Positions 43,827 to 53,288 of a stretch of DNA of 64,000 bases are shown piece by piece. Origin of the DNA: Flavivirga eckloniae (GTDB taxonomy: Bacteria; Bacteroidota; Bacteroidia; Flavobacteriales; Flavobacteriaceae); NCBI RefSeq assembly GCF_002886045.1, contig NZ_CP025791.1, positions 186,001 to 250,000 on the forward strand. The letters are read 5' to 3'. Numbering within the stretch: the stretch's first letter is position 1; each line of letters opens with the position of its first letter. The notes beneath the pieces are model-generated. The model searched no databases. It worked only from the letters and a program-made list of their open reading frames with translations, and had not been told where the DNA came from. The position numbers were made by a program, and so were the translations under genes.

Positions 43827-46205
43827 TTAGTCCTTTACTATTTTTTTCAACACAGAATGATTTCCAACCTGTATTTTCAAAATATAAATACCCGTTTTTA
43901 AATCTTCTACTTCAATTTCAAGGGTGTTGACTAATGGTACTTTTGCTTTCTGATAAACTAATTTTCCATTAATATCATATAACATGATATCCCCTATCGA
44001 TTCAATATTTGGCATGTCTACAGTAAAACCGCTTTTAAAAGGATTTGGGGATAATATAATAGCCTTATTAAGCGCTTTTAAAGACGTGTAATTAGTCTCT
44101 TTATGAAGACTTGCAAGAACAGCTTTGTTAGTTGCAGCACTACTAGTATACTCAATGTGAATTAATGCAGCACTAGACGATGACCCATCATACGATTCTG
44201 CGGTTCTTTTACCTGTACCCGTTATAATAATAGCCATATTGTTTCCAGAATGCCATCCCGATCTATTTACGATTTCCTGTATAATCGATTTTATTTCTGG
44301 TGTTCTCTCACTTGATCCGGCTGCTCCTGCCGTATTCCACGCTGATGGATTCCATGCAACGGAAGCAGTCGTTGTACTTCTTTCTGAAACATTGTTTGTC
44401 GATGTAGTAAACGCAGGCGCATCATTGGCGTCATGACCTTTAATCGTTAGCCCGGCACTACCAGAGGACGTTTCATCTGCTGTAAATTGAATATATGCTT
44501 TGTTAATAGTCGCTCCCTGAGGGATATTAATATCTTTAAATCGAAGTCCTACAACTTGGTTGCCTTGCGAGTTATAACTGTCGTACACAAGTTCTATATC
44601 AGAGCTGTTTGTATAAACAACTCCATTTGTTTCATTCTCCTCAACATCATCCAAGCTACTGGATATACGCTTCTCAATAGTTTGTGCTACAACACCCACA
44701 GCAATATTTACAGTATCGGTTGTGGTAGTAAGCCCATCATTATCTGTTGCAACAGCTGTTAATGTATATGCACCATCCGATGGGATGTTGTAATTTTTAG
44801 AATAAGGACTTGTAGCGTCTGTTCCTATAGAATTTCCATTTACAAAAAATTCTACATTAGCTATAGTTCCATCTGAATCGGCAGCACTTGCATCAATCGT
44901 AATATTTTGTGGCGCTGTATAAGATTGACCATTAACTGGACTGGTAATACTGCATGTAGGTGAGCTTAGGTTTCCTGTTATGGTAACCACAGATCCATTA
45001 CTAGGATTCCAAATATCAAGATTAGAAGGAATGGTAAATCGATTGTTGTTACTCACCTCCCCTACTTGATTGGCGTTATCGACTTTAATGGTTCTTACCT
45101 CAATTTTTCCTTGATCTACAAAGATCCATTTAAATTGATTGAATCTGCCGCTATTTCTCGTCCAACTTTTGTTATCGTTGTTAGAACGTAGCGGTGCACC
45201 CCAACAACCTTCTCCAACGTAAATCGTACCATTATTATCATCTCTTGCAAAGCCTTCATCGCTACTGCTACCTGTTGATGGTCTTACTGGCCATGTGGTT
45301 TTTACAGTATGCGCATCGCATTCTACGACTAACTTTACACCATGATCGTAAAATAATGACGACCAGTTATTATACTGGCTGTTCCCTTCTCGTTTTGAGC
45401 GTACATGCGGACGCATGGGCTTGTGATACTGAGCTATCTTCCAGGTTGCGTTATTGTTAGATTGTAAATCTGAAGATAACCAGCTTGTCTGACTCCCCGA
45501 AATTGATATTTCGGTATTTAAGGTATAAGTTCTAATTAAAGACCCACCAAATGTAATGGCATAATATACACTTGAAGAAGGCACATCGAATAAATTGTAA
45601 ATAGAATTGTTCGAATCTTCATGGTTCCCCCTAGCTGCTACTATTGGAAACATTCTTCCATCATCTGCTATGGTATATTGCCAATCGTTAAACCAGGTAT
45701 TCCATTCAGAGCTACTATCTCCATTAGTCATGTCACCTCCAAATAAAACCGCATTTGGCTTTAATTTTGCGACCAATTTATTCGCATTTATTCTAGGAGT
45801 TCTATTGTTTCTGGAATCTCCTCCTGCTATAAACGACAATCTATCCGATGGGTTATTAGAACTTGTTCTGAACCAAAACCTGCGACTGGTACCTTGGTTA
45901 TCGCGAAGTACAAAATAATAATTTGTATTAGGCTGTAATCCAGTTAGGCGGGCAAATCTGTTGTTCATGCTCTTGTAATTTACAGAGCGCGACACTGTTT
46001 TACTATTAGGATAAGAACTCCAATTCGTTCCAAAATCTGTTGTACCATAATACACAACGGCATTACTACCCGAAACCTGATTCCATCCTATAACTATAGA
46101 TGTTGCAGGATTATCTCTAATGGTTAATCGGTATTTGTTTGTGTCTGCATTAACAACAAAAGTAAATGCAATAAAAAGTAAAATGAGGGGGGACGTTTTT
46201 TTCAT
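43827..46205 (-). CDS. secreted purple acid phosphatase-like metallophosphoesterase with T9SS tail
   Basis: This 792-residue protein has a signal peptide (SPLILLFIAFTFVVNA). Residues 22-115 are a fibronectin-type N-terminal domain with the opening YRLTIRDNPATSIVIGWNQ seen in purple acid phosphatases. The metallophosphatase core follows, with its metal motifs in order: GGDSRNN, FGGDMTNGD, RGNHED, QYHKPMRPH and VECDAHTV. Next come an Ig-like Big_7 module (SITSPVNGQSYTAPQNI...VEFFVNGNSIG) and a beta-sandwich module of about 160 residues (ISSSLDDVEENETNG..., RFKDINIPQGATINKAYIQF). The protein ends in a T9SS tail (LSPNPFKSGF, TGIYILKI, LKKIVKD). It probably releases phosphate from organic phosphoesters outside the cell. 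Confidence 0.88.
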   Translation of the reverse strand: MKKTSPLILLFIAFTFVVNADTNKYRLTIRDNPATSIVIGWNQVSGSNAVVYYGTTDFGTNWSSYPNSKTVSRSVNYKSMNNRFARLTGLQPNTNYYFVLRDNQGTSRRFWFRTSSNNPSDRLSFIAGGDSRNNRTPRINANKLVAKLKPNAVLFGGDMTNGDSSSEWNTWFNDWQYTIADDGRMFPIVAARGNHEDSNNSIYNLFDVPSSSVYYAITFGGSLIRTYTLNTEISISGSQTSWLSSDLQSNNNATWKIAQYHKPMRPHVRSKREGNSQYNNWSSLFYDHGVKLVVECDAHTVKTTWPVRPSTGSSSDEGFARDDNNGTIYVGEGCWGAPLRSNNDNKSWTRNSGRFNQFKWIFVDQGKIEVRTIKVDNANQVGEVSNNNRFTIPSNLDIWNPSNGSVVTITGNLSSPTCSITSPVNGQSYTAPQNITIDASAADSDGTIANVEFFVNGNSIGTDATSPYSKNYNIPSDGAYTLTAVATDNDGLTTTTDTVNIAVGVVAQTIEKRISSSLDDVEENETNGVVYTNSSDIELVYDSYNSQGNQVVGLRFKDINIPQGATINKAYIQFTADETSSGSAGLTIKGHDANDAPAFTTSTNNVSERSTTTASVAWNPSAWNTAGAAGSSERTPEIKSIIQEIVNRSGWHSGNNMAIIITGTGKRTAESYDGSSSSAALIHIEYTSSAATNKAVLASLHKETNYTSLKALNKAIILSPNPFKSGFTVDMPNIESIGDIMLYDINGKLVYQKAKVPLVNTLEIEVEDLKTGIYILKIQVGNHSVLKKIVKD

Positions 46206-46427
46206 AAGTAGGTTTAAATATTTAGGTTTATTATATCAAAGTAACAAATATTGAACATGCAGTGTGTTATCCTTTTGTTATTAAAACATTACAAAATGAC
46301 ACGTTTAATATTAAGCTTTTATGAAATAAAAGTATTAGTGTAGGGCAAGGAATTTTCGCATACAATATAACTATATTTACTTAATATAATATCGGTTTTT
46401 TTCTTAAATTTTGAAAAAATATTATAG

Positions 46428-46435
46428 TATTTTTG
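46428..46435 (+). promoter_or_regulatory. TAnnTTTG-type promoter box
   Basis: TATTTTTG, 19 bases before the ATG at 46,455, with a TTG at 46,411-46,413. The 14-base spacing is shorter than usual. It is likely the promoter of the membrane protein gene; the other part of 46,206-46,454 should drive the divergent phosphoesterase gene. Confidence 0.4.
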
Positions 46436-46454
46436 TTATACAAATCTTAAAAAT

Positions 46455-47351
46455 ATGCTCCGAAATCGCCTACTATTAATCCTTAAGATTGCCTGCTTTT
46501 GCCTTTTTTTTGGTAGAGCCTGGCAACATTTGGTATGGGATATTCCAATTCGATCTTTATTATGGGATCAAGAACTTATGGAAGTGTTAATTACTTGGTT
46601 AACCGATATGTCATGGCAAGAATATGCGACAAGTACATTACAAGATACTTTTATTCAAACCGGGAAAATAGTTTTTGGTGTTTTTTATTTGATTTGCGCC
46701 TTACTATGCTTCTTTGTTAATGAAAAAAGAAAATGGATTGGAAATGTATTGTTAGTTGCTACTTTTTTTCTAATATGTCTTGCGTTTCTATACTATAAAG
46801 AACGTTTTTTTCATTTAGGTCAATTGCTGGAATACACCACTCAAATTGCGACACCCATATTGCTTTATCTTTTTGTATATACCGATATAATTAATAAACG
46901 ACTCATCCTATTTGGTAAAATAGCTATAGCACTTACTTTTATTTGCCACGGATTGTATGCTATTGGTTATTATCCACAACCTGGAAATTTTGTAGACATG
47001 GTTATTCAAAATACATTTATAAGTGAATCGTCTGCAAAATCTTTTTTAAGATTAGTAGGTTTAATAGACATTCTAATTGGTATAGCTATATTTATTCCTA
47101 TCGTTTGGAGGTTTTTTATATGGTATGCTTTAATTTGGGGGTTTTTAACAGCTGCAGTTAGAGTTACCACTAACTTTTATATGGACTTCCCTTGGCAAAG
47201 CTTAAATCAATGGACTCCCGAAATGCTTTATAGAATACCTCATGGTATGATTCCACTTTTTGTTTTAATTTTAGCCAATTCCCTAAAATCAGCAAAGGAA
47301 GAGATTCTACAATTCAAGAAAAGAAGTTATTTTTCAACTAACGAAAAATAA
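46455..47351 (+). CDS. multi-spanning membrane protein of unknown function
   Basis: This 298-residue protein has seven or eight hydrophobic helices and short polar loops. It contains a conserved-looking GRAWQHLVWDIPIRSLLWD near the N-terminus and FYMDFPWQSLNQW near the C-terminus. The overall look is that of DoxX-like or HTTM-like membrane proteins, but I do not recognise a named family. It is a single gene, divergent from the phosphatase gene by 249 bases. The lysine-rich cytoplasmic tail ends after the last helix. Confidence 0.65.
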   Translation: MLRNRLLLILKIACFCLFFGRAWQHLVWDIPIRSLLWDQELMEVLITWLTDMSWQEYATSTLQDTFIQTGKIVFGVFYLICALLCFFVNEKRKWIGNVLLVATFFLICLAFLYYKERFFHLGQLLEYTTQIATPILLYLFVYTDIINKRLILFGKIAIALTFICHGLYAIGYYPQPGNFVDMVIQNTFISESSAKSFLRLVGLIDILIGIAIFIPIVWRFFIWYALIWGFLTAAVRVTTNFYMDFPWQSLNQWTPEMLYRIPHGMIPLFVLILANSLKSAKEEILQFKKRSYFSTNEK

Positions 47352-47738
47352 ACCTTTTCATCACATATTACTTTGTTTGCATTAGGACAAAAAAAATTCA
47401 GGAAAAAGGATTTTCTATTATTTACTCATGTCCTCAAATACATAAGTCAATTGTGTTAGTAAAATTATAACGTTTCTCACATTGTCTTTAAAGAAAAAAC
47501 AAGCATTAAAGTCAACCTTTTTATTGACTCTTATGGTTAGTGTATTTTTATTATACTCAATAAATTAATCTAAATAGACATCAATTTTATTCAATATACA
47601 TTCTTATTACACTACTATCTATTTGTAAAAAAATATTTACTAAAACTAAGGGTTACAAATAAAACTTTTTATATATTGTATACATCTACCATTGTATCTC
47701 TAATAGTGGTATCATGTTTACCCAAAACTACCAACACA
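47352..47738. other. intergenic region upstream of a signalling operon
   Basis: An AT-rich stretch. A TTG at 47,676 would extend the next gene by 21 codons with a hydrophobic segment ending in a Cys, but it lacks the basic residues of a normal signal peptide. Otherwise nothing is recognised. Confidence 0.4.
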
Positions 47739-48395
47739 ATGACTCTTAACGAAATCAAAGCATGTATCCTAAACTGGGAAAATATTATAAAAGAAGGTAA
47801 TTCGGAAACGATCATACATTATCTAAACCAAGGTTTTTGCTTTCAAATTACAAAAAGTGAATATTTAAAATGGAAAGATAAAAAACCAAAGAATATACAT
47901 GCCTATCTTGGTGTTTATAACAATAAGCTAAAATTTTTTATTATTGATTCTAAATCCGATAAGAATGGGGATTTTTCAGATACTATTTTAATTAAGGATT
48001 TCACCTATGGTATCGACCCCTCAGAAATAATTAAACCAATTACTTTAAAAAAGAAAATAACTTTAACAGAAAATCAAGCTTTAGATAGGAGTTTTCGCTG
48101 GCATATCCGCTGTAAAGAGTGGCTGCAATCAATACAAAATGATCCATTAAAGCAAATGTTTAGAGTCATATCTATTCCTTTTCAAAATTACGTGCAAATT
48201 TTTCAATCCAACACAATAGTTACTAATTTTTTTGGGTTGCATAAAGGAAAAACGAATGAAGCTTTAGAAATTGAGATTATAGTTTCTAATGAGTACGGAG
48301 AGCATAAAATTCCAAACGAATACAAGGATTTAACCGTGCCGGTACCTCCGTTTAGCGCTCAAAATTCTCGTATTTATTTTAATTTATTAGATTAA
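47739..48395 (+). CDS. hypothetical protein, first gene of a two-component operon
   Basis: This is a 218-residue protein from the ATG at 47,739. A TTG 21 codons upstream could give a lipoprotein-like start (SLIVVSC), so export is not excluded. The body is mixed alpha/beta (MTLNEIKACILNWENIIKEG, LKFFIIDSKSDKNGDF, RSFRWHIRCKEWLQSIQND) with no known motif. The next gene starts 3 bases after its stop, and a membrane protein, histidine kinase and response regulator follow. It may be an input protein for that signalling pair; this is inference from the operon. Confidence 0.6.
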   Translation: MTLNEIKACILNWENIIKEGNSETIIHYLNQGFCFQITKSEYLKWKDKKPKNIHAYLGVYNNKLKFFIIDSKSDKNGDFSDTILIKDFTYGIDPSEIIKPITLKKKITLTENQALDRSFRWHIRCKEWLQSIQNDPLKQMFRVISIPFQNYVQIFQSNTIVTNFFGLHKGKTNEALEIEIIVSNEYGEHKIPNEYKDLTVPVPPFSAQNSRIYFNLLD

Positions 48396-48398
48396 AAA

Positions 48399-49040
48399 TT
48401 GGATTATATAAAACTAGGAAACCTATTAAAGTACGTTCCTATTTGTTTGCTTTCTTTTAGTATAATTTTACTTGTAGGTAAGCGTTATAATAAACGGGGG
48501 GCTTTATTTTTCTCTTTTATTTGTGTTCTCTTATTTTTTGAACTTATTTCGTTCTATTTTGGCAAGTATCAAGCTAGTAACATATTTTTAATTCCTATAA
48601 TTGGATATACCAATTTTTTGTTTTTACTACAATGGTATACTTCACGTATGCAATTAATAACTAAAAAACTTAAAATTGCACTTATAGTATTTGGTGCTGT
48701 TATTTTAATATTTAATTTTTTATTACTTACCGGGACACGTTCTTTTTATTCGTACGGAACAATGCTTTATAACTTATCTATTGTTATTTTTAGCCTACTA
48801 TACTTTAATGCTGTCATTATAAAGAAAATAACTTCAACCAGACATTCATTATTATTAAATATCAGTATTTTATTCTTCTTCTTAACTGATGTTATTATTT
48901 CACTAGCTTTAAATTATTTAATAAATCAACATTTAAACTGGGTAGCCCCTTTTTGGATTTTCCGTGCAATATTATTACAACTCTTTTATATTTCATTAAT
49001 TCTATATGTATGGAACACTGGCAAAACCCAAAAGTTATAG
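48399..49040 (+). CDS. six- or seven-helix membrane protein, likely sensor partner
   Basis: This 213-residue protein starts with TTG at 48,399, right after the preceding stop; no ATG lies early enough to keep the first helix. It has about seven transmembrane helices and hardly any soluble domain, resembling the membrane sensor part of some LytS- or 7TM-type kinases. The histidine kinase gene begins 31 bases before its end. The pair therefore looks like a split 7TM sensor and kinase, coupled by overlapping genes. Confidence 0.65.
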   Translation: MDYIKLGNLLKYVPICLLSFSIILLVGKRYNKRGALFFSFICVLLFFELISFYFGKYQASNIFLIPIIGYTNFLFLLQWYTSRMQLITKKLKIALIVFGAVILIFNFLLLTGTRSFYSYGTMLYNLSIVIFSLLYFNAVIIKKITSTRHSLLLNISILFFFLTDVIISLALNYLINQHLNWVAPFWIFRAILLQLFYISLILYVWNTGKTQKL

Positions 49041-49783
49041 CTTTTTGGCTATGGATTATAGTGTTGATCTTTATGCTTATGGCTGTATTTATATCATTTT
49101 TAGTGAGAAACTATGTATTTCAAATAAAAAAAGAAGAACAAAAAAATAATGAATTAAGATTAAACATTCAAAAAGATTTATTGTTAAATAGTATAGAAAC
49201 GCAGGAAAAAGAAAGAACCCGGATAGCAGAAGAGCTTCACGATAATTTTATAAGTCAGTTAAATATTATTAGATTGATGAATGCTAATAATTATGAAAAT
49301 GACATTATTAATAATAAGATTGTGGAGTGTATAAAGGCTGTTAGAAAAATGTCTCACGAACTTACACCTCCCTTTTTAAACACAATTAGTTTAGAGGAAT
49401 TGATGGCAGAACATATACAGCCTTTGAACCAAAGTTTTTCGGTAGATTTCTTTAGTAATTTATTAGTACAATTAGATTTAGTAGCACATATTAAACTCCA
49501 AGTATTAAGAATTTTTCAGGAAATAATTACTAATATTATAAAGCATGCTAATGCTACAGTTATAAAAGTGTTTTTGAGAATTTCTAAAAAATGGCTTACC
49601 TTACAAGTAGTAGATAATGGCATAGGGTTTAATTCTAATATTAGAAAAGGTATGGGCTTAAAAAACATCGAATCACGTGCACAAATATTACAGGCTGATT
49701 TTCGATTTAATGCTCCTTACAGCAAAGGTACATCCTTTATAATTTGTATAAACTTAGAGAAATTGAACAATGAAAGCAGATAA
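49010..49783 (+). CDS. NarL-type sensor histidine kinase (HisKA_3)
   Basis: This is a 257-residue protein from the ATG at 49,010; an upstream TTG at 48,953 only re-reads the previous gene. One transmembrane helix (FWLWIIVLIFMLMAVFISFLV) and a coiled coil precede the HisKA_3 box, with His77 in IAEELHDNFISQLN. The HATPase_c domain follows (EIITNIIKHANAT, VVDNGIGFN, GMGLKNIESRA). It overlaps the response regulator gene by 14 bases. It has no sensor domain of its own, so input probably comes from the 7TM protein just upstream. Confidence 0.88.
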   Translation: MEHWQNPKVIAFWLWIIVLIFMLMAVFISFLVRNYVFQIKKEEQKNNELRLNIQKDLLLNSIETQEKERTRIAEELHDNFISQLNIIRLMNANNYENDIINNKIVECIKAVRKMSHELTPPFLNTISLEELMAEHIQPLNQSFSVDFFSNLLVQLDLVAHIKLQVLRIFQEIITNIIKHANATVIKVFLRISKKWLTLQVVDNGIGFNSNIRKGMGLKNIESRAQILQADFRFNAPYSKGTSFIICINLEKLNNESR

Positions 49784-50462
49784 TTTTTGTATTCGTTTGG
49801 GCATTGTAGATGACGATCTTTTAATTGTTCAATTATTGAGTGATTTTCTAAGACAATCAAACAACATCGAAGTTGCTCTAACAGCTTTAAGTGGAAATGA
49901 TTTTTTAGAAAAACTCAGTTCGTCCGAAAACACACTAGATATTGTACTTCTAGACTTACGCATGAAAAATGGCACTGGATTAGAAGTCTTAAATGAGTTG
50001 CTAAAACAACCAAAGCGCATAAAAATTATTGTGCTTAGTACGTTTTATAAATCTTCTTTTTTAGGACAAATGCTAAAATTAGGTGTTGATGCCTTTTTAC
50101 CTAAAGAAATTGACCTAAAAAAACTGATTCACATTATTAAAACGGTACACCATAAAGGGCATTATTTTTCTCAGGAACAAATCGACATTATGAGAACCCA
50201 AATTTCTCCTAAAACGCCCAAATTACATATACAACAGAAGGATCAACTTACAGAAAGAGAGATTGAAGTATTACAATTAATTTGCAGTCAACTTACTTCT
50301 AAAGAAATTGCAGAAAAACTATTTGTAGCTACAAAAACTGTAGAAAACCACAAGAGTAATTTATTTCTAAAAACAGGAGTAAAAAACACTGCAGGCTTAA
50401 TTATATATGCCATTCAAAACAAAATTACAAACCCAGACGAATTAATTATATTAGAAAACTAA
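49770..50462 (+). CDS. NarL/LuxR-family response regulator
   Basis: This 230-residue protein has a receiver domain (residues 1-125) with the phospho-acceptor Asp62 in IVLLDLRMKNGTG, the acidic pair at VDDD and a Lys in FLPKEID. A LuxR HTH follows (LTEREIEVLQLICSQLTSKEIAEKLFVATKTVENHKSNLF). It is the last gene of the operon, overlapping the kinase. It should bind DNA as a dimer when phosphorylated; the targets are unknown. Confidence 0.93.
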   Translation: MKADNFCIRLGIVDDDLLIVQLLSDFLRQSNNIEVALTALSGNDFLEKLSSSENTLDIVLLDLRMKNGTGLEVLNELLKQPKRIKIIVLSTFYKSSFLGQMLKLGVDAFLPKEIDLKKLIHIIKTVHHKGHYFSQEQIDIMRTQISPKTPKLHIQQKDQLTEREIEVLQLICSQLTSKEIAEKLFVATKTVENHKSNLFLKTGVKNTAGLIIYAIQNKITNPDELIILEN

Positions 50463-50472
50463 TCGATCAACT

Positions 50473-50644
50473 TTATAAATGTATTGCTTTTAACTCCATA
50501 GCATATCCTACAGCCTTTGCCCAATCACCATTAATATCACTAGAAAACTGCCAATTCATCTTGAATGGGATCTATGATTTTTTTAATAATATCATCAATT
50601 GGAATATACCCAGATCCTGCACCCTTTTTTGTTATATCATTCAT
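50473..50644 (-). pseudogene. small frameshifted open frame beside the HopA1-like genes
   Basis: From the ATG at 50,644 it reads MNDITKKGAGSGYIPIDDI...DPIQDELAVF and stops. The next frame continues sensibly as NWQFSSDINGDWAKAVGYAM...ELKAIHL to 50,473. Together they would make about 60 residues with one single-base shift. It lies 31 bases after the stop of the HopA1-like gene on the same strand. It could be a decayed or mis-sequenced small protein of that cluster. The two halves may also be chance frames. Confidence 0.35.
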
Positions 50645-50675
50645 TTTATATACTTTTTTAGTTTATAAATTATTC

Positions 50676-51470
50676 TTAACCTATTTGTTTTATAAGCCAG
50701 GGCGAGTTGGGGTTTATATTTTTTTCACGAAACTTATATGCCAGGGATATTATAAATTGATTAAATGTTGGAAAATCTTTGAAAGTAGCAAGTGTACTAA
50801 GAACACATTGTATTCTTAATTCAAAAAAACGTATTTCAGTAGAATCGGATATCTCATCCCTCCATCCTATACCTGCGTATACCTCTCCATCTTTATACTG
50901 CGAACAATAAAAAGGAAACGATTCAGGAACGATGCCTATATTCTGGGAAATAATTTCACCCAAAACTGTTGTAGATTCATCTAAATCTGTTTTACTATTA
51001 ATAATAGTCCCTTTTTTATAATAAATTACGATTTTATCGGTCTTTAAACGTGCTTTTTCCGGATCTGAGTTGATATAAATTTTAAAAGAATTGATATTAC
51101 ACACATTATCAGGAGTAATTAAATTAGATACTATTTCTAATACTTCATGCACACATGCTACATTAACCACAATCAACCTGTCAAATGCATTGCAACTGTT
51201 AGTTAACTTGATACGATAATAACCACTCTCCGGAGTTTTAACTCCCTCTGGTATTATGGCTTGAACATACTGTAAGTTGTAAAGTTTAGATAACATATAA
51301 CGTGATTCTTTAAATGTTCCATAATAAAAAAAGGTATCACTACAAGTTAAATAGTTATATAAATAGTTTAATTTGATTTTATCTGGAAGCCCCCTGAAAT
51401 CCTTATACTTCTGCTTTGTTTGTCCTATATTCTTTTCCAAAATATTGTAACATGCTTGGTACTGTTTCAT
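50676..51470 (-). CDS. HopA1-like protein, paralogue 1
   Basis: This 264-residue protein has no signal peptide. It is clearly homologous along its whole length to the next gene product (52,442). Shared blocks are ACY-ILE-x-IG near the start, YYRIKLTNSC/DRLIVVNV, NSFKIYINSDPEKARLKTDKIVIYY (paralogue: EFKVYVNSDPDEDSLKDDKIVIYY) and a C-terminal PWLIKQI. The central NSDP...DKIVIYY pattern resembles the HopA1 family, known as a type III effector domain and as the LxmY component of class V lanthipeptide biosynthesis. No type III secretion gene is present here. The role is unknown and the assignment is moderate. Confidence 0.65.
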   Translation of the reverse strand: MKQYQACYNILEKNIGQTKQKYKDFRGLPDKIKLNYLYNYLTCSDTFFYYGTFKESRYMLSKLYNLQYVQAIIPEGVKTPESGYYRIKLTNSCNAFDRLIVVNVACVHEVLEIVSNLITPDNVCNINSFKIYINSDPEKARLKTDKIVIYYKKGTIINSKTDLDESTTVLGEIISQNIGIVPESFPFYCSQYKDGEVYAGIGWRDEISDSTEIRFFELRIQCVLSTLATFKDFPTFNQFIISLAYKFREKNINPNSPWLIKQIG

Positions 51471-51647
51471 TGTTCTATTTCTACATTATTAAATTTGGTA
51501 ATACGACAACGGTTAACTTTATATTACTAATCAGAATATACAAAGACCAAAAGATGGTTGTACGCGCTACTTTGTAATCTTAATATATTCTGATAGACAT
51601 GTTTAAATAACTATAAAATGATAGTCATTTACGATCAATTTTAAGTT

Positions 51648-52442
51648 TTAGCAAGCATCCTTAACGATTTGTTTCATTAACCATGGTTTCTCAGGGTCTA
51701 TACTTACGTTAAAAAATGTAGTCTTTAAACCGCTATAGAAATCTTTGAAACTCGGAAAGCTTTCTTGGAATCTAAGTATTTGAAGAATACATTTTACCCT
51801 CAACATAGAAAAGCTTACTACAGAAGGCTCAAATGTCTCATCACCCCATCCTATCCCGATGTGAGGTATGTAGTAAAACGGGAATAATTCTGAGATAAAA
51901 GCAACAGCAGCATTAGAAATATGCTCTATAATTTGATTAGTGGTAGCGTCAAGTCCTGATTCAGGATTTATAATCGCTCCTCTTTTGTAATAAATTACAA
52001 TCTTATCATCTTTTAAAGAATCTTCGTCTGGATCTGAATTAACATAAACTTTAAATTCATTAATTTCACTAATCGCTGCGCAACCAAGAATTGCTTGTGC
52101 GATTTGATACATCCCATCCATACTTTTTACATTTATTACAATACGTCTATCTGATGCTGGGCGTTCGTTATTTATAAAGATGTGGTAATAGTCTGAAGAA
52201 CCCCAAGGGAAACTTGGGTTTTGGGCTAAAATAAGACTAACATTTTTATTTTTCTGTAATTCATTTAGCATATGTTTTGATTGCTCCTCTGTCGCTTTAT
52301 AATGTAGTGATTCGTTCATTGTTAAATATTCATATAAATCATTGAACTGCTCACCGGCTTGTTTTTTTTTAAAGGCCATATATTCCTCTGGTGTTCCAAT
52401 ACGATGTTTTAAAATATCGTAGCACGCTCTGTATTTCTCCAT
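51648..52442 (-). CDS. HopA1-like protein, paralogue 2
   Basis: This 264-residue protein has the same length as paralogue 1, with the shared blocks YRACYDILKHRIG, YYHIFINN/DRRIVINV, EFKVYVNSDP/DDKIVIYY, GIGWGDETFE and PWLMKQIV. The spacing between the two paralogues is 177 bases with no gene. It ends in DAC. Retention of two copies with the same landmark residues suggests both are functional and possibly form a heteromer. The function is unknown, as for paralogue 1. Confidence 0.65.
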   Translation of the reverse strand: MEKYRACYDILKHRIGTPEEYMAFKKKQAGEQFNDLYEYLTMNESLHYKATEEQSKHMLNELQKNKNVSLILAQNPSFPWGSSDYYHIFINNERPASDRRIVINVKSMDGMYQIAQAILGCAAISEINEFKVYVNSDPDEDSLKDDKIVIYYKRGAIINPESGLDATTNQIIEHISNAAVAFISELFPFYYIPHIGIGWGDETFEPSVVSFSMLRVKCILQILRFQESFPSFKDFYSGLKTTFFNVSIDPEKPWLMKQIVKDAC

Positions 52443-52676
52443 TGTTTTATTTTTTTATGTGATTATTTTTAATCAGTTTTTATAATACAGATTAGCCAAA
52501 ACCAAATGCTACGCAAAACATAATAAAAAGATATAATGACCCTATTTCACATAGGTGTGTGTGATATATGCGTAATATGATATTTGGCTAAATCTGAAAA
52601 AAGTTTAATGCACGACTTTGCTTTTTAATAAGAATTGTTACATCTTTTTCAAGTTGTATCTTACCTTCCCATTTAA

Positions 52677-53288
52677 CTAAGCATACACAACATTATCTAG
52701 TGAAAATTCATAAGGATTAGAACTTCCTCCTGTCATTACGATATCGGCACTTAAAATTCCGCTTAACGATATCTGGGTATTAAGATCTTTTATAACCGCA
52801 GAGTTCATTACTTCACCCTGTTGAATTTCTGAAGTCACCCCAATAAAGATTTTAGGCAAGAATTGAAATACAGCTTTTGAACCTGGTGCTACTACCTTTT
52901 TCTTTGCTAAAAGTGTACCACTTCTATAAATGTTTGCACTAATAGCGCCTTTATTTAAATGATTGACTACTTCAACATCTTTGGGACTTGATGTGTATTC
53001 TTTTGTTAATTTAAGAACGTCCCCAGTATCGTCTTTAATCATTTCAAATCTATTTCCAGGAAATGCTCCAAGTTTTCTAGTAAAGTTCCCATGACTATCT
53101 CCTGCAGAAACTTCCATATCGTATGAATACTCAAAAGGATGATTGTCTCCTTCTCCGCAATTTTCAATAACCTTCCATGCCACGGCCAATTGGTCATAAG
53201 ATGTTGCTGCATTCTTTTGAAAAATAACAATAGACGAATTACTTCTGTCATTCGACTTGTTAATGAAATTCAATTTAATTTTGTTCAT
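52677..53288 (-). CDS. hypothetical protein of a family often labelled LigA-like
   Basis: This 203-residue all-beta protein starts NKIKLNFINKSNDRSNSSIVIFQKN and ends with SGILSADIVMTGGSSNPYEFSLDN. I recognise this pattern from a broadly distributed bacterial family usually annotated, without evidence, as aromatic ring-opening dioxygenase LigA. No metal site typical of a dioxygenase is visible. There is no signal peptide. It lies 234 bases upstream of the HopA1-like pair on the same strand and may belong to the same functional cluster. The function is unknown. Confidence 0.6.
   Translation of the reverse strand: MNKIKLNFINKSNDRSNSSIVIFQKNAATSYDQLAVAWKVIENCGEGDNHPFEYSYDMEVSAGDSHGNFTRKLGAFPGNRFEMIKDDTGDVLKLTKEYTSSPKDVEVVNHLNKGAISANIYRSGTLLAKKKVVAPGSKAVFQFLPKIFIGVTSEIQQGEVMNSAVIKDLNTQISLSGILSADIVMTGGSSNPYEFSLDNVVYA

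Noticed and set aside
44239-45918. Several plus-strand frames opposite the phosphoesterase gene
   Set aside because: They are antisense shadows of a clearly coding minus-strand gene with recognisable metal motifs.
48953-49009. TTG upstream start for the histidine kinase
   Set aside because: It only re-reads the last part of the preceding membrane protein gene; the ATG at 49,010 is preferred.
50676-52442. Type III secretion system
   Set aside because: HopA1-like domains alone do not imply it; no secretion or chaperone genes are nearby.
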